From the NCBI GenBank assembly GCA_023014365.1, contig JAEBUN010000002.1, forward strand, positions 372,001 through 436,000: a DNA stretch of 64,000 nucleotides, in the 5' to 3' direction. A program made the position numbers and the translations under genes. This DNA comes from Lepiota brunneoincarnata. Taxonomy: Eukaryota > Basidiomycota > Agaricomycetes > Agaricales > Agaricaceae. The stretch's first letter is position 1; every line of letters begins with the position of its first letter. The notes beneath the pieces are model-generated. The model was not told where the DNA came from and made no database searches. It saw only the letters and a program-made list of their open reading frames with translations. Of the stretch, positions 54,010 to 64,000 are shown piece after piece.

Positions 54010-56436
54010 AGATATTCAAGGGGCCGCTCCTATGCTGCATAGATCTGCTGAGCTCACCCCTCCTGGACACTCGGAGCTACCTGCCAGGTTCAACAATCTT
54101 GGGGGTTTATTTTGGGCTCAGTTCCAATATGCCGGAAATGTGGAAGATATTCAAGAGGCAATATCCCTACATCGAAAAGCTATCGAGGTTACACCGCCTG
54201 GGCACCCATACCTCCCAGAATGGCTCCACAATTTAGGAAATTCATTCAGAGTTCACTTTGGACACACACATAATCCCAAAGATATTCGGGAGGCAATATC
54301 TGCGTTATGCAAGTCTGTTGAGCTCACCCCTCCTGATCACATAATGTTGCCCACAAGACTCAACAGTCTTGGGAATTCGTTCTCCGCTCAGTATGCATTA
54401 ACGGGAGATGTGAGAGATATTCAGGAAGCAATATCCTTGCAACAGAAGGCCGTTGCACTCATGCCTCTTAACTACGCAGGGCTTCCGGCTATGCTTGGTG
54501 ACCTTGGGAAACTGTACCAAGCTCTAAGCAGTATCACTGGGGAAAATGGTGTCCTGAATAAAGCCCTTGACTGCTTCCGCCAAGCAGCTAATGCCTCCAC
54601 CGGAGCTCCCACTATATGTCTTGCCACCGCTCGATTATGGGCTCGCCTCTGTCAGCTATCTGATCCGCCACAGTCATTGACCGCATTTGCCAAGGTCATT
54701 GAATTGCTTTCGCTAGTCGCTGGATTGGAGCAAACAATGCATACTCGCCATCGCAACCTTCGAGATGTTGACACATCCAATCTTTCGTTGGAAGCAGCTG
54801 CTACTGCATTCTCACTCGGGAGTCTTGAAAAGGCTTGAGAGTGGCTCGAACAAGGCAGATGCATCGTCTGGACACAGCTCAATACCTTACGCACCCCACT
54901 CGATTCCCTTCGCACCCATGATAAAACACTCGCTGACCGTATCCTGCATGTCTCAAGGTCCCTCGAGGCAGCAGGTTCCCGCACGGCTCCACAGATCATC
55001 GACAAAGACCATACCGGAGAGGAAAATATGACATTGCAAGCTGAGGCAAAGCGACATGTTGAGCTTGCCAAGGAATGGGACCAACTACTTGCAACCGCAC
55101 GGGAAATCCCAGGCTTTGAAACCTTCCTTCTTCAAACACCCGCATCTGCTCTGATTGAGGGCTTGCCATCATGGGGGACAATGATTGTGATTAATATTCA
55201 CCCTGACCGTTGCGACGCTCTCGCTCTCTCTTCCAATCCTCGAAGCCAGATTCACATTCCACTCCCCAAATTTTCGTACGACAAGGCATCGAAGCTCCGC
55301 GGACACTTGCAGAAAAGCTTGGCTGATGCAGGCATGCGGGCGCGGGGACGCGAGGCAGGGCCCGACGGCGGGGGAGATGTGGAAAGAGATATTGAAACAG
55401 CGGTCAAGGATGGAGCTCGAGGTGCCCCCCACCGAGGAGGACGTCCCTCATCCTTCGTCCCCAAGACGATCAGAGCAATCTTGAAGGAGTTGTGGATTGA
55501 CGTAGCAAAGCCAATCATTGACCGTCTCGGGTATTTGGTGAGCGTGCACCACTGATAGTGCACAGATCTGGTGCTAACCGAGCAAATATCTCGTTCTGCA
55601 GTCCTCAAGTCTCCCGGCAGAGAAACACAGGATCTGGTGGTGCACCACAGGTCCTCTTACATTCTTGCCACTTCATGCTGCGGGCATTTATGATGCACCG
55701 AATGGACCTAAGCTCTCAAATTTCGTAGTGTCTTCCTACACCCCTTCCGTCAGCGCCCTCGTTCAGCGTGCTGAAAAACCTCCTATCGTTGATCGAGGCG
55801 TGCAGGGGGTAGTAGGTACTCATGGTCAGTCAGTCAGATACGCCAGGCCAACACCCAATCCCAGCCACAACTGAATAAATCAGGATCATCGAGAAGCGGC
55901 TTGCTGAACATGATGTTCCCCACTTGACCCTGGAGGGAAGGGACGCGAATGTCGAAACAGGGATGGCCAACATAGAAGCATACAGCTCTGTCCATCTTGC
56001 ATGCCACGCTGGCCAGAATGCTGTTGATCCACTGAAGAGCTGTCTCTTCTTCCATGACGGCCCACTCGAGCTATCGACGATCATCAAGGCCAACTTGGAA
56101 CATGCAGACCTCGCCTTCCTATCTGCTTGTCAGACAAGTCGGGGAGATGAGAAGCTTTCCGAAGAGGCAGTTCACTTGGCAGCCGGGATGTTAGCAGCGG
56201 GGTATCGTGGTGTGATTGCGACGATGTGGTCGATCCGGGATAAGTGCGCTGTGGAGATCGCAGATTTATTTTACAAAGAGCTTCTGGCACGCGAAATACG
56301 GGCGGGAAGAAAAGGAGTGAACGGATATCAGGCAGCGTACGCACTTGGCCATGCCACCGAAGAGTTTCGGAAGTTGCTTCAGGACACGGATTCCGATTTT
56401 CTCACCTGGATTCCTTATGTGCACTTTGGTCTGTAA
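54010..56436 (+). pseudogene. TPR-CHAT copy C, 3' part
   Basis: Resumes at the repeated AGAT in the TPR unit cut at 14713 (DIQGAAPMLHRSAELTPPGH). It carries on through the last TPR units and linker. TGA 54836-54838 replaces a Leu codon before EWLEQGRC. The intron is 55538-55601 (64 nt, phase 0). Exon 2 has a seven-base insertion near 55810 (GTAGTAGG context) and TAA near 55875 replacing Glu. The His (56005-56007) and Cys (56128-56130) codons and the VHFGL end are kept. True substitution-type damage distinguishes it from A, B and D. Confidence 0.9.
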
Positions 56437-57375
56437 GATTCCAGACTCTCTTAGCACAAGTAACCTGTCGTATTGCACTGGACACTTTGGTTCCGTGTAT
56501 ATTCATGTGTCTAGCCCCCCAGATCCCTTGACTTGTAGTATTGTTGGTGTGTGGCGTGCTTGGGTTCACGGCGGCGGGCAATGTGGTTCTCCTCCCTCTG
56601 TCACCCCCAATATTCAACGCATTTAATTGTCAGATACCATTTCAACCACTTCTCATTCAGATAATATCGGTGTTCTCGTTTCCGATCTCTGTCCATTCCG
56701 CACCCGGCGCCTTCTCAGGCACCACCAGAATTTGCTGGTGGGTAGACTCACAACAGTAAGTAAGATGTCAGGGGGGAATGTTAGCAGTTGTATTATCTGG
56801 CATATTGCTGCCTCAGGTGCTCGACCCGGATTTCCGTAGACACAAAACGAGCTGCCTGGAGAAGTAGCCCGCTGAACTTTTGCAACCAAGGATTGTCTTG
56901 CAGTACCATGTGGAAAGCTTCCTGGAAAAGTTGTTGGACGAGGTAGAGGTGTGATTATGTTACTGTGTAATGCCCAGTAGTGCATTCTGCTGCAAGGGGC
57001 ATAAAGATAAACCCTCCGTCTTATCCGAGCCAAACAACGCAGCCGCTGAGTGGGTGTACAGCCAGACACAATTCGAGTGGGTAGATAGGGCAAGGAGAAC
57101 GCCCATGGTGGACCCTGGACGGTGGAGATGCCCACTGAACCAACGCCGACTTTCTATTTGGCGTCGCCGATGGAACCAAATAAGCCACCTCCAGATTCAA
57201 CAGGTATGTCCCCATGCGTGTATTCGATACAGCTCACATGCCATTCACATACCCGCAAACAGCTATTACGTGTTACACGGAATCACAACAGTAGTGCGCC
57301 AGGTCAACATTGAACAGAAACTTCTATCAAGTGCCGACAAGAACAGTGACCAAAACTCGACATTAGCGCCAACAC
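56437..57375. repeat. Duplicated 3' flank of copy C and spacer
   Basis: 56437-56960 matches the flank of copy A, including the minus-strand ARFVSTEIRVEHL frame that ends at a TAA near 56805. From 56960 to 57375 there are minus-strand coding-like pieces (GGGLFGSIGDAK near 57190) without a defensible exon structure. They may belong to the small gene that begins at 57666. Confidence 0.4.
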
Positions 57376-57379
57376 TTAC

Positions 57380-57666
57380 CTAGGAAAACGAGATATCTTC
57401 CTTCTTTGCCGGTTATTATGCTTGTTCTTCGCCTCCCACTCAATTCTGTCATCCTCTCTGAACGTCGCCACAATGTGTCTAGCCTCATCATATGCGTCGG
57501 CATCATACGTCTTCAACCCAAAGCTCCCCATAAAGTTGTGCTGACCGCCGTACGTCTTGTAATAGTGATAGTCGGAGGAAGGGACCCAGGCCTTCCCTCC
57601 GTCTGAAGTGGAGCTCTGGGCGTCGTTGGCGCTGTTTGGATCATTGCGGGAGTCGTTGCCGGGCAT
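57380..57666 (-). CDS. Small conserved-looking fungal gene, first exon
   Basis: Starts at ATG 57666 (MPGNDSRNDPNSANDAQSS) and reads WVPSSDYHYYKTYGGQHNFM, then a charged stretch RIEWEAKNKHNN. A strong GTAAGT donor follows at 57379, so at least one more exon lies to the left; without splicing the frame stops at 57376. It resembles short soluble mushroom proteins with a GGQHNFM motif, as far as I recall. Function unknown. It is divergent from the kinase-like remnant on its right. Confidence 0.5.
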
Positions 57667-57949
57667 TGTGAGCGGGAGATTTACTGGCTGCTGGAGGAAG
57701 TCTTATGCGTAATGGGAAGGTACCGTCCATTGTCCCTGACATACCCTTCTTATATCGCAGCCATGTCTCACATATTTCTGCCAGGACGACTTCTGATATC
57801 ATGTAGCGTAAATATCGATGACGCAGGAAGCGTAATGTGCGTCATCGAGCACAAACGACAGCAGCAAAGCGTCAGCGAGTCAACATAACGCATCGGGGCT
57901 TGGTATGGATACGCTCGCCACACTCATCCGCCGTGGAGGGGCTGGACAA

Positions 57950-58207
57950 GGTCAACTCTCAGGCAATAGATTTGCCGCTTGCTCGATCGCTTGTCGACGC
58001 CGTTAGACGATTCGGCGATCCTGGAGTGGTCCACACGGATATGAACCCAAGGAGCATTTTGCTCGCTCAGGGTGAGCGTCCAACGCATGCTGTGGTCACT
58101 GACTTCGGAGAATTAGGCTACCGAGAGGATGAGTCGGATGTGGAATAGGCGGGGATCGTCAAAGAGGATGGAAAGCCATTTGAAACGGTTCTTGAATTTG
58201 GATATAC
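57950..58207 (+). pseudogene. Kinase-like remnant upstream of TPR-CHAT D
   Basis: C-lobe only: ARSLVDAVRRFGDPGVVHTD and NPRSILL (catalytic loop HxD...N), then VVTDFGELGYREDESD (DFG), stop at 58146-58148. The tail KPFETVLEFGYT continues to the solo LTR. The N-lobe is absent. It aligns with 5390-5606 and 12535-12584. Confidence 0.75.
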
Positions 58208-58750
58208 TGTGGGAGTAGTCTCCTGGCTACGCGTGGAAACGATACGGAAGAGGACGAGCGTCGGACTCAGATGACGAACGACGGAACGGAGCGACGACCC
58301 TGGGCCACGCGTACCCTCGGTCTTCAGATAAGTCCCCTCCCGTTGAAACATATGTAAATTTTTCTTCATTCCTTAAGTTTTTCTACACCTTTAGTACAGC
58401 CGTTCCCTCTCCTTCCTTCTAGCTACCTTTTCCTTCCTAGCGTACTTGTAAGTTTTTCTCCAGGTTCCTGTTTCACGAAAATTTGTCTTCGCTACATTTT
58501 GTTTCACTTACACGGCCTCTCGTAGTTATACAATTTCGCTCCTTTTCGTGTACGTTCGCTGTCTTCTCTGATAACCGACGAAAAACGTAGTATTTATTTC
58601 TTTACCGTATTTAATGTAGAAGAGGGAGGATTCGTCCTCCAGTGAAAAATATATACCCTCTATCTCGAAAGTTCTGTCACGATCTCTCCCTCTCCTTGAC
58701 TCAGCTCAACGACGCTTGCCTCCCCTCTCGAACTCGCAAACCTTCATACA
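58208..58750. repeat. E6: solo LTR of a separate family
   Basis: 543 bp, TGTGGGAGTAG...CCTTCATACA, with a 4-bp duplication ATAC (58204-58207, 58751-58754). Removing it restores base-for-base alignment with the stretch upstream of copy C (12573-12610), which acts as an empty site. Confidence 0.8.
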
Positions 58751-58754
58751 ATAC

Positions 58755-59220
58755 TGAGATAGCGTAGACTGCTGGAACACACGTTTGAAAGTATTCGTAT
58801 TTTGCAAGCAATCTGACTAGAGGGTTCAAATTTTACAACCTCTCTGTACCCCCGGGGGCCATCAGAGAAGCATAGGGTGTGGTGGTGTACCAAAAGCCCC
58901 TTTTACCCTCGTGCCGTCTCATACCAAAGATTATGGCAGTAGTTAACATCTCATCTTCTGACGAACATGCATAGCTTTCTCATTCTGGCACACAGATTTT
59001 CGGCGAACGGCTGTATCCGTGTATGACGTCAGCGTGAACAGATGAATCGATTGCTGAAAGCTGATCGACAACAGACACCTTGAGTTGGGACATAGTTGCT
59101 GCCTCTTGACTCTTTTTGCTCCTCATTTACCGACTTACACAGGAAAGCCTAGCAGCACCGTCAGTCAGGTTCTTGGTTCGTCTGGTTCGAAACACTCATC
59201 AATCATCATCTGCAGGCACA
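58755..59220 (+). promoter_or_regulatory. Promoter/leader of TPR-CHAT D
   Basis: TGACGTCA at 59024-59031 in GTGTATGACGTCAGCGTGAACAG, plus the CCTTGAGTTGGGACATAGTTG and GTCAGGTTCTTGGTTCG blocks shared with B and C. CTGCAG just before the start codon may be a 3' splice site of a leader intron. Confidence 0.6.
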
Positions 59221-62200
59221 ATGGGTTCAAATATATCAAGTCCCAGCAGCGGCAGTGCTGGAGTTGGCCGTAAGGGCATGGAAGTTGGCAATGACGGAGT
59301 TGAAAATCTTTATGTATCACTAGGGGATATGCTAGATACCATACAAGAGGCGATATCTGAACACACACCTCCTGACAACAAAGACCGGCACGAAATACTT
59401 GGCAATCTCGGGTGTTTGTTCGCCGCCCGTTTCGAACACACAGGAGATCTTGCACATATCGAGGAGGCAATTTCCGTACTACAGAAGGCTATTGATCTAA
59501 CTCCAACTGGACACCCGGACCTACCCATCAGGCTCGGTTATCTCGGCAGTTCACTCCATATTCGCTTCCAACGTTTTGGAGACCACGAAGATATTCGGAC
59601 GGCGATTTCTGCATTGCAGAAATCCGTTGAACTCGCTCCTCGTGATCATGTATTCCTGCCTTCCTGGCTTGATCATCTTGGAGCTTCGTACGTCGATCGG
59701 TTCGAATGCTTGGGAGATTCCAAAGACATTCAAGAAGCCATTTCTGTGCAGCAGAGAGTCATCACGCTTACACCTCCAGGCCATCCTGACTTGCTTGGTA
59801 GACTCAGCAATCTCGGAAATTCATTCCGAATTCTGTTCGAACATACGGAAGACATTCGGGACATCCGGGAGGCAATTTGTGTGTTGAAAAAAGTTGTGCG
59901 GCTTGCTCCCCCGGGCTATTCCCACCTGCCCACTGTGCTTAACAATCTTGGGCTTTCATTCCAAACTCGGCTCGAGCACACCGGGGACCTTGAAGATATT
60001 CATGAGGCGATTTCCGTGCAGCGGAAAGCGGTTGAACTCACTCCCCCCGACCATCTTGACATGCCTGCCTTGGCTCAGCAATCTTGGAGGTTCGCTCATG
60101 GCTCGATTTGAGCATCTGGGAGACCTTGGAGATATTCAGGAGGCAATTCACATGCACCAGAAAGCTGTTGAGCTCACGCCTTCCTGGTCATCCAGACCTT
60201 GCCCGGATGGCTCAACAATCTTGGAGGTTCATTCCAAAATCGGTTTGAACATATGGGCGACCTCGGAGATCTTCAGGAGGCAATCGTTGTACAGCAGACA
60301 GCTGTTCATCTCACCCCTCCTTGTCATGCAGAACTGCCCATGCTGCTCAACAATCTCGGACTTTCATTTCGAAAACGATTTGAGCGCACAGGGGATCTTG
60401 GAGATATTGAGGGAGCCATTTCTGTGCTGCGTAGATCCTATTGAGCTCACTCCTCCTGGCCACTCCAAACTCCCTGCTAGACTTAATAATCTCGGGGCTT
60501 CATTCTTGACTCAATTCCAATATACAGGAAATGTGGAAGATATTCAAGAGGCAATATCCTTGCATCGAAAAACTGTTGACCTCACTCCTCCTGGTCATCC
60601 GGACCTGTCTGGATGGCTTCATAATCTTGGAAATTCACTCCAAATCCAGTTTGAACACACAAGTGACCTTGGAGGTATTCGGGAGGCAATATCTGTGCTA
60701 CGCAAATCTGTGGAGCTCACCCCCTCCGATCATGCGGAGCTGCCTGGCAGGCTCAAGAGCCTTGGGAGTTCGCTCTCCATTCGGTACAAATTCACAGGAG
60801 ATATGGGGGATATCCAGGAAGCAGTCTCCTTGCAGCAGAAGGCTGTCGGGCTCACACCACATGGCCATGCGGGCCTTCCCTGATATGCTCAACAATCTTG
60901 GGAAATTGTACCGAACTCTTCACCAAGTCACTGGGGAAGATGGTGCCTTGAATAAAGCCCTTGACTGCTATCACCAAGCGGCTAATGCTTCTGCTGGGGC
61001 ACCCACTATACGCCTCGCCGCTGCCCAATCCTGGGCTCGTCTCTGTCAGTTATCTGATCCAACGCAATCATTGATGGCATTTGCCAAGGCCATTGAATTG
61101 CTTTCACTAGTTGCTGGTTTAGAACAAACAATGCATACTCGCCATCGCAACCTTCGAGATGTTGACACATCCAATCTTTCGTTGGAAGCAGCTGCTACTG
61201 CATTTCTCACTCGGGAGTCTTCGAAAAGGCTCTAGAGTGGCTCGAACAAGGCAGGTGCATCGTCTGGACCCAACTCAATACCTTACGCACCCCACTCGAT
61301 TCCCTCCGCGCCCACGATAAAACACTCGCCGACCGTATTCTGCATGTCTCGAGGTCCCTCGAGGCAGCAGGTTCCCGCACGGCTCCACAGATCATCAACA
61401 AAGACCACGCTGGGAAAGAGAATATGACACTACAAGCCGAGGCGAAGCGACATATTGAGCTTGCCAAGGAATGGAACCAACTGCTTGCAACCGCACGAGG
61501 AAATCCCAGGCTTTGAAACCTTCCTTCTTCCAACACCCGCATCTACTCTGATTGAGGGCTTACCATCATGGGGCACGACGATTGTCATAAATGTTCACCG
61601 TGACCGCTGCGACGCTCTCGCTCTCTCTTCCAGTCCTCGAAGCCAGATTCACATTCCACTCCCCCATTTTTCATATGACAAGGCATCTAAGCTCCGCAGA
61701 CACTTGCAGAAAAGCTTGGCCGATGCGGGTATGCGGGTGCGGGGGATATGAGGCAGGGCCCGACAGGGAAGGAGAAGTGGGAGTAGATATCGAAACAGCG
61801 GCCGAGGATGGAGCTCGAAATCCCGCCAACCGAGGAGGACGTCCTTCAGCATTTGTCCCCACAACTATCAAAGCGATCTTGAAGGACTTGTGGATTGACG
61901 TAGCAAGGCCAATCATTGACCGTCTCGGATATTTGGTGAGAACACGCCGTTGAGAGTACATATAAGTGGGTTCTAACCGGGCCCTTTAGTCGTCGAGTCT
62001 CCATGCAGAGAAGTGCAGGATCTGGTGGTGCACCACAGGGCCCTCTTACATTCTTGCCGCTCCATGCTGCGGGCGTCTATGATGCGCCGGATGGGCCCAA
62101 GCTCTCAAATTTCGTAGTGTCTTCCTACACTCCTTCTGTTAGTGCCCTCGTTCAGCATGCCAAAACCCCTTCTATCGTTGATCGAGGCATGCAGGGGGTA

Positions 62201-62820
62201 CTTATGGTCAGTCAGCCAGATACGCCGGGTCAGCGCCCAATCCCGGCCACAACGGAAGAGATCAGGGTCATTGAGAAGCGGCTTGCTGAATATGATGTTC
62301 CCTACTTGACCCTGGAGGGAAGGGACGCGAACGTCGTGATAGGGATGACCAACATTGAAGCATACAGCTCTGTCCATTTTGCATGCCATGCCGGGCAGAA
62401 CGCTGTTGATCCGCTGAAGAGCTGTTTCTTTTTCCACTGATGGCCCGCTCGAATTATCGACAATCATAAAGGCCAACTTGGAAGCATGCAGACCTCGCCT
62501 TTCTATCGGCTTGTCAGACAAGTCGAGGAGATGAGAAGCTTTCCGAAGAGGCGGTTCACTTGGCAGCCGGGATGTTAGCAGCGGGGTACCGTGGTGTGGT
62601 TGCGACGATGTGGTCGATCCAGGATAAGTGTGCTGTGCAGATCGCGGATTTATTTTACAAGGATATGCTGGAACGCGAAATACAGGCAGGAGGAAAAGGA
62701 GTGAATGGATATCACGCAGCATATGCGCTTGGCCATGCCACTGAAGAATTTCGGAAGTCACTCCGGGCCACAGATTTCGATTTTCTCATTTGGATTCCTT
62801 ATGTACACTTTGGTCTGTAA
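59221..62820 (+). pseudogene. TPR-CHAT copy D (about 12 single-base insertions)
   Basis: Starts MGSNISSPSSGSAGVGRKG, an N-myristoylation-type start, and runs in frame into YVSLGDMLD and the TPR array. The frame is then broken only by added bases relative to paralogues: near 60068, 60184, 60208, 60430, 60886, 61205, 61223, 61499, 61742, 62037, 62437 and 62483. No nonsense substitution was seen. The intron is 61936-61989 (54 nt, phase 0, CTAAC). The CHAT His (62387-62389) and Cys (62512-62514) codons are kept, and it ends VHFGL at 62820. Either a recent pseudogene or a functional gene with uncorrected insertion errors. Confidence 0.85.
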
Positions 62821-64000
62821 GATTCCATGCTCTCTTCATGCGAGCAGCCCTTTGTGTCCGTTCAAGTGCTTTTACCATTTCCGCTGCTAATTGGATATCT
62901 ACCCCTCCGTATCCTTTGACCCGTAGCAGGCCCCCTGAGAAGTACGAGATTAGCCGAATAGCACGACGGGAATTTCATAATGAATCAGAGGGGAGAGGTT
63001 ACTTGTATTGTTTCTTGGCCCTCACCTGGGATTGGCGACAGAAACGAAGACAACAACTGGCGTTACCTCGTCACTAGGGCCTGCCCTTGACCCAGAGTCG
63101 GCCAACGGAGCCCCAGAAAGCCTGGTGCAGGGAGGGTGTCGGATTACATGTACAGATCTTGTTGTACGGGAAACTTATTGTGGGGCTGCTTCGAGTTCTC
63201 GGGGGTAAAAAGATATGTTTCGCGTAGCTACGTGGCACGTCTTTTATAGAGTCTACGAGAATCTGAAGTAAATGGAATGCTATGGTATGTAAACGAGAGA
63301 TCGAGAGTGTAAATGAGCGAGTTTTCTACGTTGAGTTTGTAAGGGATTATGTGTAGGATAAAGAAGAGATAAAGAGAGATAAAGAGAGAGCCGGATTACC
63401 AGTATACACTAGATAATCGTAAGCATCCTTGCAGTAGCCGAGAGGACGTCCCTACATTATCATGCTGGCCGTGGATGAGTAATCTCCCTGATGAGACCCA
63501 TATCACGCAGCCGCAAGATTTCAGCTTTGCCCACAGCGCTTTCAATATCGCCCTTGGCAGCCACTGTCCGCTATCGAGTGGAGACAATATGTTGAAAAAT
63601 ACAGAATCTGCAGGGCTTGCTGTCCCAGATGTCGAAACCTTCCGAGGATCGGCACTGTACACACAGGCAGGACCTGCTTCCACGAGGGTCCAGGTTATCT
63701 GTCAGTAGTTGTCTGCACCTTATGCTGATAAACGTGCCATCCTGACTCCTGAGTCTACGCTTCCGAGTCGGGCCTCGATTTTAATGCGTACCTAGAGAGC
63801 CTCGTTTGCCCTGCTACCGCGCCCCGGCAGGGGCATTGACTCGGCACCTGGCTACACTGTCTTTTTCCATTCCAGCACCCCGCTCTCATTCGACAACTCC
63901 CGACCTGGTCCCCCCCCTGTTTGATAATGCACATTCTCCCCGGAAGTCCGTGATTCGGTCAAGCCAGCAAGGGCCATCCACTTGTAATATAAAATTCAGC
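62821..64000. other. Flank of copy D and unassigned sequence
   Basis: Homology to the other 3' flanks ends near 62930, suggesting a breakpoint. 63360-63390 is an AGAGATAA-type microsatellite in an A/G-rich stretch that resembles LTR sequence, but no ends were found. 63475-63708 could encode 77 residues (MSNLPDETHITQPQDFSFAH) with no family recognised. Nothing is identified from 63710 to the end. Confidence 0.3.

Noticed and set aside
53915..54838. A single ORF joining the E1 LTR end to TPR units
   Set aside because: The first 30 codons come from the retrotransposon LTR. The fusion is accidental, and the TPR part belongs to interrupted gene C.
1..62820. CRISPR type III-E (Craspase) association of TPR-CHAT
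   Set aside because: No cas genes or arrays are present and the genes have spliceosomal introns. Only the protein family is related.
63475..63708. 77-codon plus-strand ORF near the window end
   Set aside because: No family, start context or homologue in the window supports it, so it is mentioned only in the flank entry.

Overview
The window looks like an accessory, repeat-rich stretch of a basidiomycete genome, most probably an Agaricomycete. The evidence is: short GT-AG introns of 53-66 nt with CTAAC/CTGAC branch sites; a tandem family of TPR-CHAT (caspase-like) genes of the kind expanded in mushrooms; fungal Ty3/gypsy LTR retrotransposons; a Zn(2)-Cys(6) protein; and protein-kinase-like genes with HxD...N and DFG motifs. 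All calls come from reading the sequence. No database search was possible.

Backbone. Four paralogous TPR-CHAT genes lie head to tail on the + strand: A (1-2719, 5' end outside the window), B (5905-10020), C (about 13101-56436, split by transposons) and D (59221-62820). Each has up to 15 tandem 45-residue TPR units, a linker, one conserved phase-0 intron and a CHAT domain with a His/Cys pair. Upstream of B, C and D lie a remnant of a protein-kinase-like gene and a conserved promoter block with a TGACGTCA-like site, so the whole module was duplicated. Between the genes are a decayed class I histone deacetylase copy (about 3500-4371, minus), a 584-bp hAT-like MITE (10365-10948), a 543-bp solo LTR (58208-58750) and a small minus-strand gene (57380-57666). 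Copies A, B and D carry only single-base insertions. Copy C carries a nonsense codon, a deletion and the transposon nest.

Nest. TPR-CHAT C is cut by a 39.3-kb stack of LTR retrotransposons (14714-54009, target duplication AGAT). The outermost element E1 (minus strand, Ty3/gypsy, decayed) contains E2 (+, 21037-43102, TSD ACGG), E4 (minus, 43448-51581, TSD CACRC) and a 1285-bp solo LTR of the E2 family (52610-53894, TSD GCGC). E2 contains E3 (+, 30044-38221, TSD CTATT), which has identical LTRs and intact gag and pol.

Most interesting. E2 (13.9 kb without E3) carries two multi-exon genes antisense to its own coding strand, between pol and the 3' LTR. One encodes a canonical Zn(2)-Cys(6) cluster protein (39454-41492). 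The other encodes a 359-residue protein (29302-38832), and E3 sits inside one of its introns. E2 also contains at least 28 exact copies of the palindrome TAAGCTTA, in LTRs, introns and two codon registers. All 15 substitutions I counted between the paired LTRs of E1 and of E2 are CpG transitions, which points to cytosine methylation of these elements. Together this suggests a testable model: a transposon-encoded DNA-binding protein acting on dispersed sites in its own element, for example against silencing. E2 also has two canonical -1 slippery heptamers (gag/PR and PR/RT). E3 shows Tf1-type self-priming, an unusual hydrophobic leader ORF, and two long accessory ORFs overlapping in different frames.
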